Below are positions 8,522 to 17,201 of a stretch of DNA of 64,000 nt, one piece after another. Under the pieces are notes generated by a model. The model ran no database searches and was not told the origin of the DNA. It worked only from the letters and a program-made list of their open reading frames with translations. Source of the DNA: Marinifilum_A sediminis (GTDB lineage Bacteria > Bacteroidota > Bacteroidia > Bacteroidales > Marinifilaceae); contig CANMCX010000001.1 of the NCBI GenBank assembly GCA_947496465.1, positions 806,001 through 870,000 on the forward strand, written 5' to 3'. Position 1 is the stretch's first letter. The number at the start of each line of letters is the position of its first letter. The position numbers were made by a program, and so were the translations under genes.

Positions 8522-9154
8522 ATGCAAAATACTGCTAAACAAGTCGCTGAATATTTGTTGCAAATTAAAGCAATTAAGCTTGAACCAACAAACCCATTTA
8601 CCTGGGCATCTGGATGGAAATCGCCTATCTATTGCGATAACCGAAAAACCCTTTCATTTCCTGAGGTAAGAACCTACATTAAAAAAGCTTTTGCCCAAGC
8701 GGTTAAAGAAAAATATCCAAATGTAGAAGTAATTGCAGGTGTTGCAACAGGAGCAATTGCACTGGGTGCATTGGTAGCTGAAGAATTGAATTTACCAATG
8801 GTTTATATCCGCTCATCGGCGAAAGCTCATGGTATGACAAACCTAATTGAAGGTGAAATTAAAGCTGGACAAACAGTTGTTGTAATTGAGGATTTAATTT
8901 CGACAGGTGGTAGTAGTATAAAGGCAGTTGAAGCATTGCGTGAAGCAAATTGCGATGTATTGGGAATGCTAGCTATTTTCACTTATGGTTTTCAAAAAGC
9001 CGAAGACAATTTCACAAATGCAAAATGTAAGGTAGATACTTTAAGTGATTACAACGTGATGATTGATCGTGCTCAGGAAATTGGATACGTTAAACCTGAA
9101 GATGTAGATCAGTTGAAAAAATGGAGAAAAGATCCGGGAAGTTGGGGAGTATAA
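8522..9154 (+). CDS. pyrE: Orotate phosphoribosyltransferase
   Basis: 210 residues, normal length. It transfers the phosphoribosyl group of PRPP to orotate in pyrimidine synthesis. The PRPP-binding motif VVVIEDLISTGGSS is intact, and the N-terminal GxxSPIY-type strand (WASGWKSPIYCDNRK) is present. The ATG at 8522 is chosen because the family begins near this point (QVAEYLLQIKAIKL); an in-frame TTG at 8471 lies inside the NUDIX N-terminal extension. Followed by a terminator 29 bases after the stop. Confidence 0.95.
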   Translation: MQNTAKQVAEYLLQIKAIKLEPTNPFTWASGWKSPIYCDNRKTLSFPEVRTYIKKAFAQAVKEKYPNVEVIAGVATGAIALGALVAEELNLPMVYIRSSAKAHGMTNLIEGEIKAGQTVVVIEDLISTGGSSIKAVEALREANCDVLGMLAIFTYGFQKAEDNFTNAKCKVDTLSDYNVMIDRAQEIGYVKPEDVDQLKKWRKDPGSWGV

Positions 9155-9182
9155 TCTCTAATTTGCTGATAAAATAAAATTA

Positions 9183-9216
9183 AAAAGAGAGCATTCCACT
9201 GTGAATGCCCTCTTTT
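9183..9216 (+). terminator. Rho-independent terminator of pyrE
   Basis: Stem AAAGAGAGCATTC with GAATGCCCTCTTT around a CACTGT-type loop, with one A/C mismatch, followed by T residues. Confidence 0.75.
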
Positions 9217-9340
9217 GTATTCTAATACCGATTCGTATTTGAAAAATTCACTATCTGCGAAAACTTGATATTGAAAGTCAAATATCTATCGGCATTAAAC
9301 TGGAAATTATTGGAATAAAACAGTTTAAACGAACGGATAA

Positions 9341-9838
9341 ATGTCGACAACAAAGATTATTAGTGAAGTAAAAATGATTCCACACACGGTTGGTGATGTG
9401 TATGGTTTCTTTTCTGATTTCAGAAAAATTGCCAAAGTATTTGAATTGGCTGCAAATAACCCACAAGTTCAGGAGCAAATCGAAGCTCAAACCAAGAAAA
9501 AAATGAACTTTAGCGATCATATTGAGCATTGGGAAGCAACCGAAGACAATTGTACTTTCGTGATTAAAGGTTTTGGCGAAGCAGGTTTGCAATTTGTTGA
9601 GAAGGAAGAGAACAAAACTTTAAAGCTAACTGGTTATGGTCGCAGCCCGTTCGAATTCTATATTTGGATTCAATTGATTGAAAAAGATACTTACGATACA
9701 AGAATTCGTTTGACTGTGCATGCTGAGTTGAATGCCATGATGAAAATGATGCTGAAAAAGAAACTGGAAAAAGGTATCGATCAACTGGCTGAAGGATTGA
9801 CTCAAATTCCTTACAATATGCTTCAGAATATCGAATAG
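9341..9838 (+). CDS. SRPBCC (START-like) family protein
   Basis: 165 residues with the beginning typical of SRPBCC/polyketide-cyclase-like proteins (SEVKMIPHTVGDVYGFFSDF), alternating strands, and a long amphipathic C-terminal helix (MMKMMLKKKLEKGIDQLAEG) that would close the hydrophobic ligand cavity. No signal peptide, so cytoplasmic. Ligand and function unknown. As far as I recall, proteins of this kind often lie next to pyrE in Bacteroidota, but I cannot check that here. Flanked by terminators, so transcribed alone. Confidence 0.75.
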   Translation: MSTTKIISEVKMIPHTVGDVYGFFSDFRKIAKVFELAANNPQVQEQIEAQTKKKMNFSDHIEHWEATEDNCTFVIKGFGEAGLQFVEKEENKTLKLTGYGRSPFEFYIWIQLIEKDTYDTRIRLTVHAELNAMMKMMLKKKLEKGIDQLAEGLTQIPYNMLQNIE

Positions 9839-9856
9839 ATATCTCAAAATATAGCT

Positions 9857-9886
9857 AAGCCGATGTGTTATACATCGGCTTTTTTT
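9857..9886 (+). terminator. Rho-independent terminator of the SRPBCC gene
   Basis: AAGCCGATGTG pairs with TACATCGGCTT (one end mismatch) followed by seven T. The T-run also supplies the -33 element of the next promoter. Confidence 0.85.
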
Positions 9887-9914
9887 GTGCCTTCTAATTT
9901 TTTGTCTAGCTTTG
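9884..9914 (+). promoter_or_regulatory. Full-consensus Bacteroidota promoter of the His-rich protein/TonB receptor pair
   Basis: TTTG (9884-9887), 19-base spacer, TAGCTTTG (9907-9914): an exact match to TTTG-N19-TAnnTTTG. The -7 box ends 6 bases before the ATG at 9921, so transcription should start at or next to the start codon. Confidence 0.8.
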
Positions 9915-9920
9915 TTTTGA

Positions 9921-10238
9921 ATGAATCTAAATAAAAATCATAGAATTCTTGCAGGGCTTTTATCCTTGGCATTTTTGATGCCATTGATTATAAAAAGTCA
10001 GCACATGATGTTTCCCAATCATGAACATCATTGTCATTCGTGCACTCAGCATGATGCTGGTCTGCTTGATATTTGTAGGATTCAGGAATTCGATTACTTC
10101 TTTTTTACACCAGCTGATATAACCACTGTTCCCAATGTCATCAGTATTTTGCTGAAACAAGATAGTGTGGATGCTACTATCAGTTCAATTGTAAAAATTA
10201 ATCTCACCTATTCATTACGTGCCCCTCCTGTTGTGTAG
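9921..10238 (+). CDS. Small exported His/Cys-rich protein, DUF2946-like
   Basis: 105 residues: a basic N-terminus, one hydrophobic segment (about 10-25) that is a signal peptide or membrane anchor, then a metal-ligand-rich stretch HMMFPNHEHHCHSCTQHD (about 28-45) with six histidines and two cysteines, and a C-terminus ending LRAPPVV. The architecture, and the position just upstream of a TonB-dependent receptor with a His-rich loop, recall DUF2946 proteins found beside metal receptors in Proteobacteria. That link is by resemblance, not established. The promoter placement implies a leaderless or nearly leaderless mRNA. Likely role: periplasmic metal binding in uptake or sensing, by inference. 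Confidence 0.6.
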   Translation: MNLNKNHRILAGLLSLAFLMPLIIKSQHMMFPNHEHHCHSCTQHDAGLLDICRIQEFDYFFFTPADITTVPNVISILLKQDSVDATISSIVKINLTYSLRAPPVV

Positions 10239-10255
10239 TTAAAATTATAGAACCA

Positions 10256-10271
10256 ATTCTGTTTACAGAAT
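10256..10271. promoter_or_regulatory. Inverted repeat before the TonB-dependent receptor gene
   Basis: ATTCTGT-TT-ACAGAAT, 7-base perfect arms with a 2-base centre, in the 130-base gap between the His-rich gene and the receptor. A possible operator for a metal regulator; no known consensus was matched. Confidence 0.3.
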
Positions 10272-10368
10272 AACTAGAATACAGGTTGATAAAGTCAAAC
10301 AGATTTTATCGATTAAATCTATGTATTTCAAATTTCACACGACAAATCAATATAATTCTATTACAATT

Positions 10369-12678
10369 ATGAATAGATATCTATTGGCAATACTTCTGTT
10401 ATTGCCACAATTTGCCTTTTCTGTTGGCGAAATAAAAAACAATAAACTAAGTGGAATAATAAGCGATCAAAAAGATAACTCGCCAATTCCAGGTGTTAGC
10501 ATTTTTATTCCAGAAATTCAAAAAGGTACTGTAAGTGACGAAAATGGTGCTTACCAATTGGAACATTTGCCATCGGGAAAGATGACCTTACAATTCTCCT
10601 TTATTGGATTCGAGTCCGTTATTAAAACCATTGTAATAAATAAAGAGAATTTGAAACTTGATGTAAAAATGCCTTTTACCACTGTAACAACTCAGGAAGT
10701 TGTCGTTTCGGGAGGATTTCCCTCTGCTCAGCACGAAAATTCAATTAAAATATCAGTACTTAAAGAGAAAGAACTACAACAATTATCAACACCTTCATTG
10801 GGTGAAAAATTGGCAAGTATTCCTGGTGTTGATGTTATTTCACGTAGTCCGGGTGTAAGTACTCCGGTAATTCGAGGTCTGTCTTTAAATAACATTATAT
10901 TTCTGAATAATGGCGTTCGTATGGAAAACTTCCAGTTCTCAACCGATCATCCTTTTTTAACCAATGAACAAGGAGCCGATCATATTGAAGTAATTAAAGG
11001 TCCGGCATCCTTACTTTATGGATCGGATGCTATGGGAGGTGTAATTAATGTATTAAAAGAAAAACCTGCTCCTGCAAATTCCTTTAAAGCCGACATTAAT
11101 TCCGAATACCATAGTGTTACCAAAGGATACTCGAATAGCATAGGAGTAAAATCTTCTGGAAAAGATTGGTTTTGGATGATTCGTGCCAATCAGCAATCGC
11201 ATAAAGATTATAAAGATGCATCTGGCGATTATGTGCCAAATACCCGATTTAACACTGAAGGATTGCAGCTTGGTTTAGGCTTGATTAAAGAATATGGAAG
11301 TTTTAAAATTTACTACGACTATTTACAGCCAAAATTGGGAATGACAAATGATGAATCTCTGGAAGTCGTTTCGGAAGGAAAAAGAAAAAACCATTATTGG
11401 TACCAGGATCTTGAACAGCATTTACTTTCATTGAAAAACCGAATATTTTTAGGCAGATATAAATTGGAATTCAATGCAGCCTACCAATTCAACAATCGAA
11501 GATTAAATGGAAATCCTAACTCCAGTATTTTTCGATTGGTTGATATGGATTTAAAAACATTTACCTATGATAGTAAACTTTACTTTCCTGGTTCCGAGGG
11601 TTCAGAATTTTTGGTAGGCATTCAGGGAATGCATCAATCTAATGAAAACAAAGGAGCTCCCAACCGAATTATTCCAAATGCTAAAATTGATGATTTTTCG
11701 GTGTTTTCGCTTCTAAAAAAAGAAATTGGTGATGCCAGTTTACAATTTGGTGTTCGCTACGATCATCGTTCCATTTACGTTCCTGAACAAGAAGCTGGAG
11801 GACATTCACATGGCGAAGCCGAAGAACATGAAGAGGAAGAACATGAGGAAGGAGAACATGATGAGCACGATGAACATGAAAAAGAACTGGTTCATATCAA
11901 CCGAAATTTTGACCATTTGAATGCTTCCATTGGAGCAACATATCATGTTTCAGAATCACTTTTACTTCGAACAAATTTTGCGACTGCTTACCGAGTTCCT
12001 AATCTTGCAGAACTTTCTCAACATGGTTTGCATGGGAATCGTTTCGAGGAAGGTAATACGAATCTAAATCCGCAAAAGAGTTTAGAATCTGATCTTGGTG
12101 TACATTATCACACACAAAATCATAATATCGATTTATCATTATTTTATAATAAAGTGTACGACTATATTTATCTGGCTCCAACTGATGAACCTGCGCCCGA
12201 AGGCGAAGGCAATGTTTATTCATATAGTCAGCAGGATGCTAAACTTTATGGTGGTGAAGTGGCGATTAATGTAGTTCCATTGTCATTCTTAAAGTTTCAT
12301 ACTGATTATGCTATGGTTATTGCCAAGCAGGACGATGGAGGTCGATTGCCTTTTATACCGCAACACAAATTGAACATGAATGTAAAAATCTTTGGCAAAG
12401 GAAATAGAACCTTTAAAGATCCATTTTTTAGTGTCAACTGGAAATACGCTTTCGAACAAGATAATCCAGCTCAATTTGAAACTTCAACATCATCCTACGA
12501 TCTTTTGGGTTTGCAGGCAGGGAGCGATTTTAAAATGGGAAAATACAAAATGAATCTTCTATTGAGTGCGAGTAACCTTCTCAATAAGAAATACATTGAT
12601 CACTTATCAAGTCTTAAACCATTAGGCTTTTATAATCCAGGAAGGAATTTAAGCATTAAACTGGGATTCAACTTATAA
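10369..12678 (+). CDS. TonB-dependent outer membrane receptor with His/Glu-rich loop, probable metal uptake
   Basis: 769 residues from the ATG at 10369, which opens a clear signal peptide (MNRYLLAILLLLPQFAFS). Residues of about 25-105 are a carboxypeptidase-regulatory-like beta-sandwich. About 125-235 is the plug (GVDVISRSPGVSTPVIRGLS, then IEVIKGPASLLYGSDAMGGV). The rest is the 22-strand barrel, ending in the aromatic-type C-terminal strand NLSIKLGFNL. At about 478-505 an extracellular-loop-like segment is almost only His, Glu and Asp (eight histidines). Neisserial ZnuD and related zinc receptors carry comparable loops, so zinc or copper import is the best guess. No SusD partner follows. An in-frame ATG at 10321 would spoil the signal peptide. 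Confidence 0.85.
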   Translation: MNRYLLAILLLLPQFAFSVGEIKNNKLSGIISDQKDNSPIPGVSIFIPEIQKGTVSDENGAYQLEHLPSGKMTLQFSFIGFESVIKTIVINKENLKLDVKMPFTTVTTQEVVVSGGFPSAQHENSIKISVLKEKELQQLSTPSLGEKLASIPGVDVISRSPGVSTPVIRGLSLNNIIFLNNGVRMENFQFSTDHPFLTNEQGADHIEVIKGPASLLYGSDAMGGVINVLKEKPAPANSFKADINSEYHSVTKGYSNSIGVKSSGKDWFWMIRANQQSHKDYKDASGDYVPNTRFNTEGLQLGLGLIKEYGSFKIYYDYLQPKLGMTNDESLEVVSEGKRKNHYWYQDLEQHLLSLKNRIFLGRYKLEFNAAYQFNNRRLNGNPNSSIFRLVDMDLKTFTYDSKLYFPGSEGSEFLVGIQGMHQSNENKGAPNRIIPNAKIDDFSVFSLLKKEIGDASLQFGVRYDHRSIYVPEQEAGGHSHGEAEEHEEEEHEEGEHDEHDEHEKELVHINRNFDHLNASIGATYHVSESLLLRTNFATAYRVPNLAELSQHGLHGNRFEEGNTNLNPQKSLESDLGVHYHTQNHNIDLSLFYNKVYDYIYLAPTDEPAPEGEGNVYSYSQQDAKLYGGEVAINVVPLSFLKFHTDYAMVIAKQDDGGRLPFIPQHKLNMNVKIFGKGNRTFKDPFFSVNWKYAFEQDNPAQFETSTSSYDLLGLQAGSDFKMGKYKMNLLLSASNLLNKKYIDHLSSLKPLGFYNPGRNLSIKLGFNL

Positions 12679-12682
12679 ATAC

Positions 12683-12716
12683 TAAGAGGTGGGCTACTGA
12701 ATAAAGCTCACCTCTT
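12683..12716 (+). terminator. Terminator after the TonB-dependent receptor
   Basis: AAGAGGTGGGCT pairs with AGCTCACCTCTT (one G-U). The left arm ends at the first base of the birA stop codon, and the loop and right arm lie inside the last birA codons. The T-run is short. Confidence 0.5.
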
Positions 12717-13443
12717 TAAAATTATAGATTCGCTCCACCCCTTCAACATCAATTCGTAATTGTCCCAACTCACTTATACCAACAATTGTTCCCTCAAACT
12801 TTCCATTTTCATCGAAAAATTGGTGCTTTTCATACCTCCAATACAAAGAATTTAAGTAATCCTTTTCTAAAAACTTGTGGTAACCATCCTCCAGTTGGAA
12901 ATACCTTTTTTCGATACAGGTAAGAAGTTTCGTCAGTTCTTCATCTAAATCATACTCCATACCTGTACAATTTATCAAGGAAATTGGATTAGGTGCATCC
13001 GATAAAAACCTTGTTTGATTCACATTTAATCCAATCCCGCAAATGGAGTGACTCAAGACAGATCCCATGATGGAGTGTTCTATTAAAATACCCGCAATCT
13101 TCTTATTCCCAACATATATATCATTGGGCCATTTTATCGAAACATTGGATGTATGTTGATTTAAATAGTCATATACTCCCAATGAAATAAGCATAGAAAT
13201 ATTAAACTGAAGATGAATTGGAAGAAATTCTGGTCGGAAAATTATACTAATGGTAAGGTTTTTGCCACCTTCACTTTCCCAAGTATTTGTTTGCTGTCCG
13301 CGGCCTTTTGTCTGATTTAATGCCAAAACGACAGTCCCGGCATCAGGACATTCAGATTTAATTAAATCAACAGCAAAACTATTGGTTGAATTAATTTCAT
13401 TTTCACGAACAATTAGTTGGGGAGTAAAAAGTTTTCGTTGCAT
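12694..13443 (-). CDS. birA: Biotin--[acetyl-CoA-carboxylase] ligase
   Basis: 249 residues. It activates biotin to biotinyl-AMP and attaches it to the biotin carrier of acetyl-CoA carboxylase. The adenylate-binding loop is TKGRGQQ (GRGQ 47-50) and the KWPND motif is at 104-108, followed by KKIAGIL. The N-terminal DNA-binding domain of the E. coli protein is missing, so it is a monofunctional ligase and not a repressor. Divergent from rsfS. Confidence 0.93.
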   Translation of the reverse strand: MQRKLFTPQLIVRENEINSTNSFAVDLIKSECPDAGTVVLALNQTKGRGQQTNTWESEGGKNLTISIIFRPEFLPIHLQFNISMLISLGVYDYLNQHTSNVSIKWPNDIYVGNKKIAGILIEHSIMGSVLSHSICGIGLNVNQTRFLSDAPNPISLINCTGMEYDLDEELTKLLTCIEKRYFQLEDGYHKFLEKDYLNSLYWRYEKHQFFDENGKFEGTIVGISELGQLRIDVEGVERIYNFKEVSFIQ

Positions 13444-13507
13444 TTAAGAATTGGTTGGTTTTCAATAATTGGATTTACTAACTTTATATTTAGAATAAAG
13501 TATTGCA

Positions 13508-13515
13508 CAAATTTA
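13508..13515 (-). promoter_or_regulatory. Possible birA -7 element
   Basis: On the minus strand TAAATTTG fits TAnnTTTG, 65 bases before the birA ATG. No -33 element was found. Confidence 0.35.
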
Positions 13516-13657
13516 AAAAGAATGAACAAACAACTTCATTTTCTGTTTGCAAGTTAAATAAAGTTCTTGTTTGCAGTAGGCAAATCTTTAATTTATAAGA
13601 ATTTTAAGGATTCTTGAAGCAATATTCAAAACAGAATTAATAGGAACAAAAAAAAAT

Positions 13658-13665
13658 TATCTTTG
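13658..13665 (+). promoter_or_regulatory. Promoter -7 element of rsfS-ftsH
   Basis: TATCTTTG matches TAnnTTTG exactly, 17 bases before the rsfS ATG. No convincing -33 element. Confidence 0.5.
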
Positions 13666-13682
13666 TAATATAAAATATAAAT

Positions 13683-14066
13683 ATGACAAAAAAGCAGGAG
13701 TATAACTCAGAAGAACTTGTTGAAGCGATTATAGAGGGATTACAAGAGAATAAGGCAGTAGATATCGTAAAGATAGATTTAAGAAAAATTGACAGTTCAG
13801 TTTGTAAATACTTTATTATCTGTAACGGAACATCAACTACACACGTAACTGGTTTAGCTGATTCGGTTGAAGATTACGTAAGAGAAAAAGTCAATGAAAA
13901 AATATGGAAAAAAGAAGGATTACAAAATGCACAATGGATTCTTTTAGACTATGCTGATGTTGTAGTTCATATTTTCCAGAAAGAATATCGAGATTTTTAT
14001 CGCCTTGAAAGTTTATGGGCAGATGCTTCGATCATCAAAATTGAGGATCCACAGCCAAATCAATAA
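13683..14066 (+). CDS. rsfS: Ribosomal silencing factor RsfS (Iojap family)
   Basis: 127 residues covering the whole RsfS domain. It binds ribosomal protein uL14 and blocks subunit joining in starvation. Family motifs are visible: VDIVKIDLRKIDSSVCKYFIICNG near residues 28-51 (shown here only to locate the domain start), then STTHVTGLADSVE and WILLDYADVVVHIFQ with the R-x-F-Y end (EYRDFYRLESLW). It precedes ftsH by 16 bases and is certainly co-transcribed with it. Confidence 0.93.
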   Translation: MTKKQEYNSEELVEAIIEGLQENKAVDIVKIDLRKIDSSVCKYFIICNGTSTTHVTGLADSVEDYVREKVNEKIWKKEGLQNAQWILLDYADVVVHIFQKEYRDFYRLESLWADASIIKIEDPQPNQ

Positions 14067-14082
14067 CCTTTAACTAAAAAGA

Positions 14083-16116
14083 ATGACAGAGAATAATGAT
14101 CAAAATAAATCTCCTTTTTCTAAAGGGAAAAATGGGAATAACATGCTTAAGCCACCAAAATTCAATGCTTATTGGATTTACGGGTTAATAGCTGTTGCTT
14201 TTATCGCTCTTACTTTGATGGATTTAGGACAAAGTCCTAAAGAAACAAGTTGGAGAAAAGTGAAAAATGAATTGATTCGCAACCAGGATGTTGATCGTAT
14301 TGTTGTGGTGCGAAATACTTTGGATGTTAATGTTTATTTAAGAAAAGAAAGCTTAGATAAGTATCCTGATTTGTTTGAAAGTAGTTTAGATTCTCCTTCA
14401 AAAGCAGGACCTCACTATACATTCCGAATTGGTTCAATTGAGCAATTTGCAGAACAACTTACAAATGCACAAAAAAATATCACAGAAGCCGATCGAATTG
14501 AACCCGAATATGTAACTCAGGAAGATTACTTTGGAAATTTCATTGGTTGGATTCTTCCATTTGCATTAATCATTGGTATTTGGTTCTATGTTTTCCGCAG
14601 AATGAGCAAAGGTTCTGGCGGAGCAGGTGGTGGTGGTAATATTTTTAATGTTGGTAAATCAAAAGCAAAAGTATTTGATAAAGAATCAAACATTAACGTA
14701 AACTTTAAAGATGTTGCTGGTTTAGCCGAAGCAAAACAAGAAGTTGAAGAAATTGTTGAATTCCTAAAACATCCGCAAAGATATACCAAACTGGGAGGTA
14801 AAATTCCTAAAGGTGCACTACTTGTAGGTCCTCCGGGAACCGGTAAAACCTTATTGGCAAAAGCTGTTGCTGGTGAAGCTAATGTGCCGTTCTTTAGCAT
14901 GTCAGGTTCCGATTTTGTTGAGATGTTTGTAGGTGTTGGTGCAAGTCGTGTTCGTGATTTGTTCAAGCAGGCAAAAGAAAAAGCACCTTGTATCGTATTT
15001 ATCGATGAGATTGATGCAATTGGTAGAGCTCGTGGAAAGAATCCTAATATGGGATCGAATGATGAGCGTGAAAACACTTTGAATCAGCTATTGACTGAAA
15101 TGGATGGTTTCGATACTAACTCTGGGGTAATTATTTTAGCAGCAACTAACCGTGCTGATATTTTGGATAGAGCTTTAATGCGTGCAGGACGTTTCGATCG
15201 TCAGATTCATGTTGAACTTCCTGATTTAAATGAAAGAAGAGAAATCTTTAATGTTCATTTAAAACCATTGAAATTAGATCCAAAAATTGATCAGGAATTC
15301 TTAGCTAAGCAAACTCCTGGATTCTCAGGTGCTGATATTGCAAATGTTTGTAACGAGGCAGCTCTTATTGCAGCACGTAAGAAAAAAGACATTATTGAGA
15401 AACAAGATTTTCTTGATGCAATTGACCGAATTATTGGTGGATTGGAAAAGAAAAACAAAATTATATCTCTTCAGGAAAAGAAAACAATTGCCTACCACGA
15501 AGCAGGTCATGCTACCATTTCATGGTTATTAGAGCATGCTCATCCATTGGTGAAAGTAACAATTGTTCCAAGAGGGAAAGCTTTAGGAGCTGCCTGGTAT
15601 CTTCCTGAAGAAAGAAGCATTACCACTAAAGAACAAATGCTTGACGAAATGTGTTCAACATTAGGTGGTAGAGCTGCTGAAGAGATCACTTTTGACAAAA
15701 TATCAACTGGTGCTCAAAATGATTTGGAGAAAGTTACCAAGCAAGCAATTGCAATGGTTTCTATTTTTGGAATGAGTGATAAAGTCGGTAATGTAAGTTA
15801 TTACGATTCATCAGGACAATCAGATTATGGTTTTTCTAAACCTTATAGTGAGAAAACTGCTGAATTAATCGATGCAGAAGTTAAAATTCTGATTGAAAAC
15901 AGTTACAAAAGAGCAAAGAAAGTTCTTAAAGACAATGAAGAAAAACATAACAAGTTAGCTGAACTGTTACTTGAACGTGAAGTGATCTTTAGTGAAGACT
16001 TGGAAGAAATCTTTGGAAAACGTGAATTTGGAACTTCTGAAATTGAGGATGCGAAGATAATCCCAAATCAAGAAGAAGAAAATTCAAAAGAAGACAACGA
16101 AAGTAAGGCGGTTTAA
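14083..16116 (+). CDS. ftsH: ATP-dependent zinc metalloprotease FtsH
   Basis: 677 residues. Two membrane helices (about 29-46 and 150-171) flank a periplasmic domain. The AAA+ domain follows, with Walker A GPPGTGKT (249-256), Walker B IVFIDEID (304-311), the central pore motif around MFVGVGASRVRDL (281-293), and a second-region-of-homology arginine finger. The zinc protease site HEAGH is at 472-476. It degrades misfolded membrane proteins and regulatory proteins at the inner membrane. A glycine-rich linker (SGGAGGGGN) follows the second helix. Acidic Glu/Asp-rich C-terminal tail. Confidence 0.97.
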   Translation: MTENNDQNKSPFSKGKNGNNMLKPPKFNAYWIYGLIAVAFIALTLMDLGQSPKETSWRKVKNELIRNQDVDRIVVVRNTLDVNVYLRKESLDKYPDLFESSLDSPSKAGPHYTFRIGSIEQFAEQLTNAQKNITEADRIEPEYVTQEDYFGNFIGWILPFALIIGIWFYVFRRMSKGSGGAGGGGNIFNVGKSKAKVFDKESNINVNFKDVAGLAEAKQEVEEIVEFLKHPQRYTKLGGKIPKGALLVGPPGTGKTLLAKAVAGEANVPFFSMSGSDFVEMFVGVGASRVRDLFKQAKEKAPCIVFIDEIDAIGRARGKNPNMGSNDERENTLNQLLTEMDGFDTNSGVIILAATNRADILDRALMRAGRFDRQIHVELPDLNERREIFNVHLKPLKLDPKIDQEFLAKQTPGFSGADIANVCNEAALIAARKKKDIIEKQDFLDAIDRIIGGLEKKNKIISLQEKKTIAYHEAGHATISWLLEHAHPLVKVTIVPRGKALGAAWYLPEERSITTKEQMLDEMCSTLGGRAAEEITFDKISTGAQNDLEKVTKQAIAMVSIFGMSDKVGNVSYYDSSGQSDYGFSKPYSEKTAELIDAEVKILIENSYKRAKKVLKDNEEKHNKLAELLLEREVIFSEDLEEIFGKREFGTSEIEDAKIIPNQEEENSKEDNESKAV

Positions 16117-16140
16117 GCCTCCAAACTTCCGAATAATTTC

Positions 16141-16185
16141 AAAAACTGGATTGCCAATGCACAATTGGTGATTCAGTTTTTTTTT
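16141..16185 (+). terminator. Rho-independent terminator of ftsH
   Basis: 18-base stem: 16141-16158 pairs with 16164-16181, all Watson-Crick except three G-U pairs. A T-run follows. Confidence 0.8.
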
Positions 16186-16278
16186 GATATAATTTCAAAT
16201 CATAATGACAAATTGCTTAAAATTAGTCATCAATTAGTCTTCTGAATTAATCAGTCCTAAAAAGTCGTGAAAAAACAC

Positions 16279-16286
16279 TACTTTTG
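16279..16286 (+). promoter_or_regulatory. Promoter -7 element of cdsA
   Basis: TACTTTTG matches TAnnTTTG, 64 bases before the cdsA start. Confidence 0.45.
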
Positions 16287-16350
16287 GGAGCTGATATAAT
16301 AACCAGGCTAACTTGTATTATTTACAGGCTAACTAATAATTCATATTCAA

Positions 16351-17175
16351 GTGGGGAATTTCATAAAGAGAGCATTATTTGGAGTAATTTTCGCAATTGT
16401 TTTGATAACAGGAATTGTTGTACATCCTTTTGCATTCTTTGCAATATTTATGGGCATAACTCTATTAGCAGTTTATGAGTTTTTCAATTTGATACAAAAA
16501 AACGATAGCTCACCGCAGGTAATTACTGGGATGATAGCCTCATCGATACTATTTTCGGCATGTTTTGCTTATACTTATTTCCAGAACTCTCTTTTATTTG
16601 CTTTCCTGGTTCCAGTTATTGTACTTATTCCCATAATTGAAATGTACCGCAAAAAAGAAAACCCATTTGGAAATATTGCTTATACCATGTTGGGACTTTT
16701 ATATGTGGCAACTCCTTTTTCTTTATTAAACTTCCTCGTATTCCCTTTTGGCGATATGCATTTTCATTGGGAGATATTAATGGGTGTTTTTGTTCTAATA
16801 TGGGCAAATGATACCGGAGCTTATCTTGTAGGAGTGAATTTTGGAAAAACCAGATTATTTGAAAGAATATCACCAAAAAAATCTTGGGAAGGAAGTATTG
16901 GAGGCGGAATAATTACTTTAGCTATTGCCTGGTTAATTTCTATTTACTCCACTGATCTAAATTTAATTCAGTGGATTCTTACAGGATTCATAGTTGTTAT
17001 TTTTGGTTCTCTTGGCGATTTAGTTGAATCTCTTCTTAAGCGAAGCATCAACATTAAAGATTCTGGCACAATTATTCCTGGGCATGGTGGATTACTTGAT
17101 CGTTTTGATGCAATACTACTGGTATCTCCTATGGTTTTTGTAATGTTGCAAGTAATCAAAGAATATTTTCATTAA
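16351..17175 (+). CDS. cdsA: Phosphatidate cytidylyltransferase
   Basis: 274 residues, about eight membrane helices. It makes CDP-diacylglycerol from phosphatidate and CTP. The family signature is complete near the C-terminus: SLGDLVESLLKRSINIKDSG, then PGHGGLLDRFDA. The start is a GTG (MGNFIKRALFG); no ATG lies upstream in frame. It feeds both psd (next gene) and pssA at 54.9 kb, the two further steps to phosphatidylethanolamine. Confidence 0.93.
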   Translation: MGNFIKRALFGVIFAIVLITGIVVHPFAFFAIFMGITLLAVYEFFNLIQKNDSSPQVITGMIASSILFSACFAYTYFQNSLLFAFLVPVIVLIPIIEMYRKKENPFGNIAYTMLGLLYVATPFSLLNFLVFPFGDMHFHWEILMGVFVLIWANDTGAYLVGVNFGKTRLFERISPKKSWEGSIGGGIITLAIAWLISIYSTDLNLIQWILTGFIVVIFGSLGDLVESLLKRSINIKDSGTIIPGHGGLLDRFDAILLVSPMVFVMLQVIKEYFH

Positions 17176-17180
17176 ATTTG
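17173..17180 (+). promoter_or_regulatory. Possible internal promoter of psd
   Basis: TAAATTTG fits the -7 consensus and overlaps the cdsA stop codon, 21 bases before the psd ATG. It may give psd extra transcription. Confidence 0.3.
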
Positions 17181-17201
17181 CCCAAAATTTAAATTTACGA
17201 T

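Noticed and set aside
11818..11890. GAACATGA-like tandem repeat as a microsatellite or CRISPR-like element
   Set aside because: It codes in frame for the His/Glu-rich loop of the receptor; unit length varies and there are no spacers.
15325..15532. Short open frames on both strands within ftsH
   Set aside because: They shadow the AAA+ and protease coding sequence; no independent evidence.
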